Shown in pieces: positions 1 through 7,400 of a DNA stretch of 8,815 nt; within the stretch, counting starts at the first letter, position 1, and each line of letters begins with the position of its first letter. The stretch covers positions 1 to 8,815 of the forward strand of contig UQZE01000084.1 of assembly GCA_900545325.1 (NCBI GenBank), given 5' to 3'. Under the pieces are notes generated by a model. It saw only the letters and a program-made list of their open reading frames with translations. It searched no databases and was not told the origin of the DNA. The stretch comes from an uncultured Eubacteriales bacterium. GTDB taxonomy: Bacteria; Bacillota; Clostridia; Christensenellales; Borkfalkiaceae. A program made the translations under genes and the position numbers.

Positions 1-20
1 ACACGACGCTCTTCCGATCT
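1..20. other. Illumina adapter remnant (left end)
   Basis: The first 20 bases match the 3' end of the Illumina TruSeq read-1 adapter and primer (ending GCTCTTCCGATCT). They are not genomic. The biological insert starts at about base 21, and the coding frame of the Asp-box gene runs straight into the adapter, which explains why that gene ends there. The match is from memory of the adapter sequence and is exact over all 20 bases. Confidence 0.97.
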
Positions 21-427
21 AGCTCCCCGTTTTTTTTGCGCAGAACGCCGCGGGCGAATACCAGCCCCTTCATAAAAGGGATATTATCCCCCCGCTCCCA
101 GGTATAGCCGCTGTCCTTGCTGACCATCCAAAAACAATCCCAGTCGAGGAAATAACCGTTATGCGTGATCGTAAACACGTTGACGTTTCCCCTGTTGACG
201 AATACTTCCGTCTGATAGACCGCCCTGCCGTCCTCGGGATAGACAAGCGCGCGTTTCGACCACGTTTCGCCGTTGTCCTTGCTCCTCCATATGTATACCC
301 TGTTTTCGGGCGCAGGTTCCAAAACGTCCCCGCACTGCCCTACAATGATCAGATCGCCGTTCGGCGCTTTCCGCAAAATAGCTTCGCAACTCAAGGTATC
401 TATCTGCACCAATTTAATCCTGTCCAC
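21..427 (-). CDS. BNR/Asp-box repeat (sialidase-like) protein, 3'-truncated by contig end
   Basis: The minus-strand frame from a GTG at 427-425 stays open into the left adapter, giving about 135 residues. The protein starts (M)DRIKLVQIDTLSCEAILRK. It contains two Asp-boxes of the form S-x-D-x-G-x-T-W: SKDNGETW at residues 49-56 and SKDSGYTW at 103-110. Asp-boxes sit in the turns of beta-propeller blades of sialidases and related proteins, so about two blades are visible; full-length relatives usually have several hundred residues. The start is supported by AGGAG seven bases upstream. No signal peptide is seen, so the protein is probably cytoplasmic, unlike its three neighbours. Around residues 12-15, where classical sialidases carry the FRIP motif with the first catalytic arginine, this protein reads LSCE. 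It may therefore be a non-sialidase Asp-box enzyme or binding protein. The propeller assignment is firm; substrate and activity are unknown. Confidence 0.85.
98..121 (-). other. Asp-box motif 2 (SKDSGYTW)
   Basis: This encodes residues 103-110 and is a second exact Asp-box, 54 residues after the first. That spacing fits one propeller blade. The preceding strand reads CFWMV. Confidence 0.9.
260..283 (-). other. Asp-box motif 1 (SKDNGETW)
   Basis: This encodes residues 49-56 of the partial propeller protein and matches the S-x-D-x-G-x-T-W consensus exactly. It is preceded by a short hydrophobic strand (VYIW), as is usual in BNR repeats. Confidence 0.9.
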
Positions 428-434
428 TTTATTT

Positions 435-439
435 CTCCT
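435..439 (-). promoter_or_regulatory. Shine-Dalgarno site of the Asp-box gene
   Basis: AGGAG on the minus strand lies 7 bases before the GTG at 427. It sits in the 20-base gap after the TAA stop of the upstream lipoprotein gene. It is what decides the GTG start. Confidence 0.8.
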
Positions 440-447
440 GAAAAATA

Positions 448-2523
448 TTATTCCGCCTTGACCGCCCTTACCGAATAAAAGCAAATGTCCCTGCTTGCGT
501 CCTTATGCGGCTGAATGCGGAACCCGACCGCCGCCGCGTCCGAAGCGATTGCGCCGAGTTCGCGCAGTTCGCCGATCGTAACGGACCACACTACCCATTG
601 CTGCGTAGGCAGGGGATGCGTTTTCTTGAATTCGGCGTTCACGCTCAGCAGGTTGTAACCGCCGTCAAGAATTCCGAAATCCCAATAGCTCGCGTTCATG
701 TTCGAGGAAGCGGTATTCCAGCCGTAGTACATGGTTATTTCCACGAAATCGCCGTCGGCGTATGAATCCAGATTGCGCATGATATCACGCGTCCCCTCGA
801 GCGAAACGTAAACCGAATTGGCCACGCCCGTCGTGCCCGTCTTGATCTTCAAAATGCCGTACGTCGCATCCTCCGCCGCCCCGTCGGGCCCTGCGGTCGG
901 GTTACCGGAAACGCCTTCCGAATTGGCGCTGAAATCCGTTTTCGACGCGCCGTTTTTCACGTCCCACTTCGCCTCGTTGCCGGCTTTTACGGCGATTTCG
1001 TTGCCGAGTTCCCCGTAAACGGCGTCGCCGCTCTCTATGCCCTCGACGACGGACACCGAAAAGAAACAGTAATCTCTGCTTGCATCCTTATGCGGCTGGA
1101 TACGGAACCCGAGGGCAGCCGTTTCCGAAGCCGTAATGCCGAGTTCGCGGATCTCCGCCAGCGTAACCGACCAAACGGTCCATTGCGCCGTTGGCATAGG
1201 GTGCGCCGTCTTGAAGGGATCCGAAGCTCCGCCCGTTCCTTTCAGATTGTAATTTTCGTCGAGCATACCGAAATCCCAGTAATTCGCGTTCATCGCCGGC
1301 TGACGGTTATTCCAGCCGTAATACATGACGATCTCTACGCGGTCATTATCCTTATAGGCGTCGAGATTGCGCAGGAACACGCGCGTTTCTTCCAGCGCAA
1401 CATACGCTGAGTTCGACTCGCCCGTCGTGCCTGCCTTGATTTTCAAAATTCCGTAAGTATCGTCGGGCGAAGAACCCTGCGGCCCTGCCGTCGGATTCCA
1501 ATCCTCCCCGTCGGGATTGGCCGAAAACTGCGCTGCGGAAACGCCGTTGAACAAATCCCAGCCGGTATTTTCCTTTACCGAAAGTTCGTTGCCGAAGGTG
1601 CCGTATACCGCTTTCGGCACGAGTACCAAATTCACGCTCTCTTCAAAGAAATATTCGTCCGTCCCGTACACGGTAACGTGAAATACCAGCGTGTATTCGC
1701 CCGAACGTTCCGCAGTGAATACGTTGTCCGCAATGTTTGCACGGCCGTCTTCGTTTTTAAGCGCGATCTCCGTTTCGACGTTTTCCAGATAATCCTCCGT
1801 CGCGGACGCGCCGTTCACCTTAAAGCCGATAAGCGAGCCGAGGTCGTAACTTTCCCCCACGAGGAGGTGATCCGAAAGCGCTTCGGGATAGGTGAAGGAC
1901 ATTTCTACAAGGTCCTTTACCGTAACGGAAAAACTCGCTCTGACCGCGCTTTCCCCCGTGCCGACGACCAGCGTTACCGTGCTCACGCCGCGGTTTTTGC
2001 CCGTAACCACTATGTCCACTTTCTCATCCGCCACGGTCTCCGCTGCGGCGATCTCCGCCACGCTTTCGTCCGTCTGCTCCACGGCCGCGGGCAGGCCGTC
2101 CACGGAATATGCCCTGACGGTAACCGTCGTGCTCTCTCCGGCGTCCAGCGCATAAGAACTTTCGGGAACAACGAGCAGCGGTTCGTCTATCTCTTTTTCG
2201 GTTATGGTCACGTTACAGCGCGCCGTCGCGCCGCCGTAAGAAACAACGATCTGCGTGCGCCCCACCGATATGCCCGTCACTAAGCCGCCGTCCACCACGG
2301 CTACAGCCTCGTTCTGCGACGTCCAGGTGAACGAAGTTCCCCCGTCCGACGCCGTAGCCGAGATCTCACCCGTTTCGCCCTCTTCCAATACGAGCTCTTG
2401 CGGCGAAAGCGCGATTTCGATTTTCTCGGACGGATCGACCTTTCCCTTATCGCACCCCGCAAACGCGCCGAACGATATTGCGGCAACGGCTGCAAGCACT
2501 GCGATCAACAACCTTTTTTTCAT
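448..2523 (-). CDS. Lipoprotein with Ig-like (Big_2) domains and a tandemly duplicated C-terminal domain
   Basis: The protein is 691 residues if it starts at the ATG at 2523. A start at the in-frame GTG at 2541 would translate the Shine-Dalgarno (AAAAGGAGG) as codons, so the ATG with 6-base spacing is preferred. The N-terminus (MKKRLLIAVLAA) leads to the lipobox FAGC with Cys24, so the protein should be a membrane-anchored extracellular lipoprotein. Residues 35-108 look like a Big_2 Ig-like domain (hydrophobic strands, FTWTSQNEAVAVVDGGLVTG core, closing VTIT). Residues 116-206 and 207-305 are two more beta-sandwich regions; the third carries the GEYTLVF Ig signature. Residues 306-501 and 502-691 are two copies of a domain I do not recognise. 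They share YYGW, YWDFG, QW.VWSVT and GFRIQPHKDASRD. No catalytic motif is evident. Likely role: surface glycan or matrix binding, by inference from fold type and neighbours. Confidence 0.85.
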   Translation of the reverse strand: MKKRLLIAVLAAVAAISFGAFAGCDKGKVDPSEKIEIALSPQELVLEEGETGEISATASDGGTSFTWTSQNEAVAVVDGGLVTGISVGRTQIVVSYGGATARCNVTITEKEIDEPLLVVPESSYALDAGESTTVTVRAYSVDGLPAAVEQTDESVAEIAAAETVADEKVDIVVTGKNRGVSTVTLVVGTGESAVRASFSVTVKDLVEMSFTYPEALSDHLLVGESYDLGSLIGFKVNGASATEDYLENVETEIALKNEDGRANIADNVFTAERSGEYTLVFHVTVYGTDEYFFEESVNLVLVPKAVYGTFGNELSVKENTGWDLFNGVSAAQFSANPDGEDWNPTAGPQGSSPDDTYGILKIKAGTTGESNSAYVALEETRVFLRNLDAYKDNDRVEIVMYYGWNNRQPAMNANYWDFGMLDENYNLKGTGGASDPFKTAHPMPTAQWTVWSVTLAEIRELGITASETAALGFRIQPHKDASRDYCFFSVSVVEGIESGDAVYGELGNEIAVKAGNEAKWDVKNGASKTDFSANSEGVSGNPTAGPDGAAEDATYGILKIKTGTTGVANSVYVSLEGTRDIMRNLDSYADGDFVEITMYYGWNTASSNMNASYWDFGILDGGYNLLSVNAEFKKTHPLPTQQWVVWSVTIGELRELGAIASDAAAVGFRIQPHKDASRDICFYSVRAVKAE
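451..1020 (-). repeat. Tandem C-terminal domain, copy B
   Basis: This encodes residues 502-691 (190 aa), beginning VYGELGNEIAV and ending at the stop codon. By hand alignment the last 53 comparable residues are identical to copy A at 38 positions. The similarity is also visible in the DNA (for example the CTTATGCGGCTG blocks near 504 and 1087), but the copies have diverged enough that the duplication is not recent. Confidence 0.85.
1021..1608 (-). repeat. Tandem C-terminal domain, copy A
   Basis: This encodes residues 306-501 (196 aa) of the lipoprotein, beginning VYGTFGNELSV. It aligns end to end with the following copy. Shared blocks are TYGILKIK.GTTG, the MYYGWN block, N..YWDFG.LD, and a C-terminal block running from H-P to S-V. 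It is rich in aromatic residues and has beta-strand patterning, suggesting a jelly-roll-like sandwich. It carries a small insertion (GTGGASDP) that copy B lacks. Confidence 0.85.
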
Positions 2524-2529
2524 GATTTT

Positions 2530-2538
2530 CCTCCTTTT
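2530..2538 (-). promoter_or_regulatory. Shine-Dalgarno site of the tandem-domain lipoprotein gene
   Basis: AAAAGGAGG on the minus strand ends 6 bases before the ATG at 2523. It lies in the 21-base gap after the TAA stop of the DUF4838 gene. Because it overlaps the codons that would follow a GTG start at 2541, it argues against that longer start. Confidence 0.85.
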
Positions 2539-2544
2539 CACTGC

Positions 2545-4425
2545 TTAGAGCAGATTATTTTTCCAACCCGATATCAGCGTGGATATGCTGCGGTCCTCGC
2601 TGGCGTTTTCCTCCGCCCAGTAGAGCATTCCGCGGGCGGAAGTAACCGTTTCGAATTCATTGATCATTTCTCTGAGGTCGGCTTCGGTATAATATGCGCT
2701 GTACAATTCGAGAATGAAATAGATCGGCGTGAGCCTTTCCACGCGCACCCGCATACTGAGTTTTTCGTACATCGCGGGATCGGCGGTTCCGAGCGGTTCC
2801 AGCTTTTCAAGCGCGGAGTCGAACAGCGAAAGCGCCTGCAAAAGGAATTCCCTCGGCCAGACCTCCGCGGTCTTGTAGAGGTCTCGGTACGACATGGTGG
2901 GATAGGCATACAGTCCGTTTTCCACCTGTAAGATCGCGTAATGCGCCCGAAGCAGTCCGAAGTATTCAGAAATTTCCTCCGCCGCGTCCTTGTAATATAC
3001 GTCGATAAACTCGTCGATCAGTTCGTTCGTGTTCTGGTCGGTATCCCACATGAGCTGAGAATTTACCCAAAGCGTCATTTCCTGAAAGTTTCCCGTATTC
3101 GCGCTGTGCGCGCCCTGATTGTACACGTACGGGCAACCTATATCTTTGAGCAGCTTATAGTTTTCCTGCAACGCCGGCCAATTGTTGAAGGGCACGAAAT
3201 AATAGCCGAACTGCGCCGCATAGTAACGGGCGAAAAGGTTCCCGTCGCTGAAAATAGCCTTCCAGCCCTGCAGCCGCTCCGAACAGGAAGCGTTGTATGT
3301 GCCGTCCAGCAGGGAATGAGAAAAGTCGGCGTACAGCGGCGCGAACATGACGGCCACGTTATCTTCGGGCGTCAAATCGGGGGCGAGTACGGCATACTTG
3401 CCGTTTTCATACTTTACGGGAGGATCTTCCGTCTTGTAATAAGCGTAGAACACCACGTAAAATTCTCGGCCTGGCTGATTCTCCGCAATAAACTCGTTAA
3501 CGGCTTTCGCTACCTTATTGACGAACCGCAGCATGACGCCGCTTTCCTTGACTTCACGCACCTGCGCCGCACAGTTTTCGCATTCGCAGAAAGTATTCAC
3601 GTCCTCCAGCCCGAGCATAATGAATCTGTCGTCGGGATTGGCCCGCACGAGATCGACGGTATTCTTGATAAACTCCTGCGTCATTTCCTCGTTAGTAAGG
3701 CAGAGCTGGGTGGAGTCCGTGCTGTACCAGTCGCGGTGGTCGTTATAATAGGTCTCTTTTGGCAGAATGAGAAAAGTGGAATGTGAAAAATATATCCAGT
3801 TTTCCTGGTTGCCGTTCAGCCGCATGCGCGTGCGCAGCTGTTCGCTCTTATACGTAGCCTGGTAAGAAGTAAAGGCGCGTGTAGCGATGTCGGGCGTTTC
3901 GGTCAGATCTATATCCAGAAGTTTCATGTCCCGCGCGGCGGGCACGAGGATTTCGTCCTCCGCATACACTTTCACGCCGAAATTGCGTTCCATAAACTCG
4001 TAAACGCCGTAAATATCGCCCTTGCCCTTGCCGCCGACTATAAACAGATTGCTTTCTTTGCGAAAGATGCGGTAACCGTCCCATTCGAGCGCGTCCATAT
4101 CCACCTCCACGTTCTGCGCGAGGAAAAGCGGTGTTTCGCCGATCGATATACACTTTGAATTTTCGTTGTAACTGCCGTCGTCGCGCAGTATACCGAGCGT
4201 AACGCCCGTTGCTTCGCGGAAAAACCAGATGAGTTCGCTCGCGGCGTACAGCGCGTTTTCATCCGCGTTTGCGGGGACGAGCACGGAGTAGTCGGACGCG
4301 CCGTCCTTCACGAGGTCATACGAGGTGAACTGAAATTCCTCATCTCCTTTCGTCTTGCCCTTGCATGCAACGCACGAAAAGAGCATGACGACGATCAAAG
4401 CAATCGTAATAAACCGTTTCATCAT
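2545..4425 (-). CDS. DUF4838 domain-containing lipoprotein (glycosidase-related)
   Basis: The protein has 626 residues (625 if it starts at the second ATG at 4422). The signal peptide MMKRFITIALIVVMLFSCVAC offers two possible lipidation cysteines, C18 and C21. Residues about 40-180 resemble the non-catalytic N-terminal domain of GH67/GH20-type glycosidases: AASELIWFFREATG at 61-74, then GDIYGVYEFMERNFGVKVYAEDE at 136-158 (shown in pieces: GDIYGVYEFM, ERNFGVKVYAEDE). Residues about 190-480 match the DUF4838 pattern: an HRDWY block at 230-234, QLCLTNEEM at 240-248, then a CxCxxC cluster at C280, C282 and C285 after IMLGLEDVNTF. The C-terminal ~130 residues look helical. The catalytic chemistry of DUF4838 is not established to my knowledge. 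The context, between two beta-sandwich surface proteins and next to an Asp-box protein, suggests a cell-surface role in complex glycan use. The family call is confident, the function is not. Confidence 0.88.
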   Translation of the reverse strand: MMKRFITIALIVVMLFSCVACKGKTKGDEEFQFTSYDLVKDGASDYSVLVPANADENALYAASELIWFFREATGVTLGILRDDGSYNENSKCISIGETPLFLAQNVEVDMDALEWDGYRIFRKESNLFIVGGKGKGDIYGVYEFMERNFGVKVYAEDEILVPAARDMKLLDIDLTETPDIATRAFTSYQATYKSEQLRTRMRLNGNQENWIYFSHSTFLILPKETYYNDHRDWYSTDSTQLCLTNEEMTQEFIKNTVDLVRANPDDRFIMLGLEDVNTFCECENCAAQVREVKESGVMLRFVNKVAKAVNEFIAENQPGREFYVVFYAYYKTEDPPVKYENGKYAVLAPDLTPEDNVAVMFAPLYADFSHSLLDGTYNASCSERLQGWKAIFSDGNLFARYYAAQFGYYFVPFNNWPALQENYKLLKDIGCPYVYNQGAHSANTGNFQEMTLWVNSQLMWDTDQNTNELIDEFIDVYYKDAAEEISEYFGLLRAHYAILQVENGLYAYPTMSYRDLYKTAEVWPREFLLQALSLFDSALEKLEPLGTADPAMYEKLSMRVRVERLTPIYFILELYSAYYTEADLREMINEFETVTSARGMLYWAEENASEDRSISTLISGWKNNLL

Positions 4426-7400
4426 TTCACCTCCACCTCAATATCTTGATAGGCGTAATTGTAATTGCCGTCCTTTGCAAAATAGCGGAATGTATATTTT
4501 CCCGCGGCAGCAAAAGTATAACTGCCGCCCTCCACGGGTTCGAATCCGCCCGACGGAGTAAGGCAGAAGATATATATTTTCAATTCTTCCGTTACGTTGT
4601 CCGAAACGACCGCCGCGGGCAGTTTATAAGCCTTGCCGACTTTTCCCGTCTTGGACCACTTGCCCGTAATTTCAAGCACCGGCGGGACTTTATCCCGCAC
4701 ATATACGGAATAAGACAGGGACGCGCTCTTCCCCGCGCCGTCCGTCGCGGTATAGACTACGGTATACACTCCGTAGTGGTCTCCCGCGAACTGCATCGGA
4801 GCAACGTCTGCCCTGACGTTGTCTATCGCCTTACCGCCTGCGGGGTCTGTAACGATTACGCGCAAATCCACATAAGTTTGTATCACGTCCGCCGCCCGCG
4901 CCGCGGGAATATCTATCGTATCTCCGATATCACATTCGAGACGGATATTCCCCTTGAGTTCGAGCTGGGGCGCGATCACGTCACTCGCGCGCGAACCGAA
5001 CACCTGATTATTGATCTGCAGTATACTCAGCGCGCTATCCCCGCTCACTTCGTAAAGTTCTATGCCGATATTTACCTTTCCGCTGGGAAATCCGCCGAAG
5101 TCCTTACCCTTTTCGGTCTTTTCTATCCTGCATATCTCGGATAACGAACTTTCGTCTTTCAGCGAAAGATCCGCGCCGTCGTAACTCAGATAGAAATTCT
5201 GGTTCACGTTGTCGAAAAACGAACCTATCACGGAGTATTTTTCCTCGCCTCCGTTCACCGCGAGCCGACACGAAGCGGTGTCCGCAGCGTTCCGATAGAC
5301 GGATATCCGCACTGTTATGTCTTTATTTTCACTGTCCGTCAGCACGATGTCCGCACGGCCGAAAGCGTTCCTGTTTTCGGGTACGTCGAACATGATGCCG
5401 AATTCGTTTGCGAGCACCGCGTTTGCATACCGCAGTTTCAGCGCCCCGTCCGTTATGAGCGTCAGACTGTTCCTCTCTGCCTCCCAACGCACCGCGCCCT
5501 CTGTAACCGCAAAGAGCTGAGACATAATCAACCCGTTTTCGTCCGCGGCCTTGAGCACCTTGACGGCATGTTCCTGTACGGACGTTTTTCCGCCCGCGCC
5601 GTAGGCGACGTATTTTACTTTTAGTTCTTCGCCCGAAACGCTCGCTTCCGGCGTATACATTCTGTCTTTGCCGAGTTTTTCTTCCTTTCCGCCGCAGGCA
5701 ACGTAAATATCGTAGTCGGCGGCGGAAACTCCCGCCGCGGTGTAGTTATCCGCCGTCAGCGCGGGGAATTCGTAACGGAAACCGTCTACCAGATATTCGG
5801 GTAAAACGAGCGTTTCCGCTATAGGCGCGTCGCTGTATGCGACGGCGATATCATGATCGAACGTCTTTACCGTACCGAGATAATCGACCGCGGTATAGCG
5901 GAGAACATAATCGCCTTCTTCTTCGAAACGATAATACGAAAAGCCTTTTTCAACGACCTCTCCGCCTCTGAGCAGGGAAACTTCCGCCGTCTTTTCGCCG
6001 CTGCCGCCCGACAGGGTAAATTCAGGCACTTCATACACCTCGCCGACGGCATAAAACGAGCGCGGCTCTTCCGCCAGCGTCAGCGCGATTTTCTCCAGAC
6101 TGTCGGCCGCCTGCACTTTGAGCACACCCGTGCGGACGTTCCCCGCAAAGTCGCGTGCGGCGTATACGATCGAATATTCGCCTGCGCTTTCCGGTGTGAA
6201 CGCGCCGTTTTTCACGGCGATTTCTCTCTGGATTTCCGTTCTGTAATCTTTATAGACGGTTGCCGAAATATCCTTTATTTCACCGTCAACCCTGTCGTAA
6301 GCCGTCGCCTTGAACAGCGGATATTCTTTGCCGGCCTCCGCCTGCGGCAGACGTTCCGCGGCGTAACCGAGCGTGTCGATCGTAAGTTCGGGCGCCTCCG
6401 TATCTGCGGTGTACGCGCCTGAAAGGCTTTTTCCGTCTACGTTCAGAAGGAGCATTTGCGCGGTGCCTCCCACCGCCACGGAATCGAGTTTTATTTCCAT
6501 TCGGCATTTGCCCGCAGCGAACCCGCCCCACGAGGAACCCGGAAAGTCGTCCGCACTGTCGAGATCTATAGCGCAGTCGCCGTACTTCGTATAAAGAGGA
6601 TTGGAAACGTGCACCGAACGTTCCGCATAGTCGATGGATATCGTCATCGGTTCGAATCCGATCGCGCCCTCGCCGCTGAAACTGTGGAAACTTACGTATC
6701 CCCTGTCGCTCCGCGTATTAGGCACATTGTTGTAACGCCCCGTGAGCACCTGTCCCGCGGCGGCCGCCTTGGTGATGGAATACGCGGGGTTAGAAAAAGC
6801 CTTCACCTCGATCGTAACAGTATTTTCCTCGTCGTAAATATCCGTCAGCGTAACTGTAAAACCGCCGAAATCGTTCGTACCCTTTGCCGACGGCACGATC
6901 ACCGCTTCAAGCAGCGGGTCGGCCGAGGTCTTTCCGTTCAGATCGATTATACCGTTATATACAGCGGACGCGCCCGAACTTTCAGAAGATAACAGCACGC
7001 CGTTGTAACCGTATACGAGAGAGGACGAATCGGCGTTTGCGGCGAGTTCCGCGCCGTTTTTCGCCGTAAAGAGGCGGTCGTTGGAAAATGCGCTTTCTAT
7101 CTTATAGTGTTTGCTGTACATCACGCCGCCGATATTCGCCGTGTATACGAGCGTATACGAACCGCGCTGCGACAGCGTTGCCTTGCGCGAAGCGGTCGCG
7201 CTGCCGTCGGGCGCAATCAGAAGAGGTATGGCGGCATATTCTCCGCCCCGATACGTTACCCTGCAGTCGGGGACGTCCAGCGTTGCCCCCATCGCCATGC
7301 GGGAAACGAGCGGCGTTTCGAGCGCGAATCCCGCTTCGTTCTCCGTGACGGAAATATCGTATTCCTGCGACCATCTTCCGTTCTCTGCAGTGTAACGCAC

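Noticed and set aside
30..37. Run of eight T residues as a possible terminator
   Set aside because: No GC-rich hairpin precedes it on the plus strand, and on the minus strand it encodes lysine codons inside the Asp-box gene. It is at most a homopolymer where sequencing errors could occur.
428..447. Possible terminator between the lipoprotein and Asp-box genes
   Set aside because: The gap is only 20 bases and is filled by the ribosome site; no inverted repeat is present.
161..478. 105-residue plus-strand open frame
   Set aside because: It is antisense to the Asp-box gene, whose two exact Asp-boxes and ribosome site identify the real coding strand.
2941..3786. 281-residue plus-strand open frame
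   Set aside because: It is antisense to the DUF4838 coding region, which has clear family motifs and a signal peptide. The antisense frame has no recognisable domains and an arginine/histidine-rich composition typical of shadow frames.
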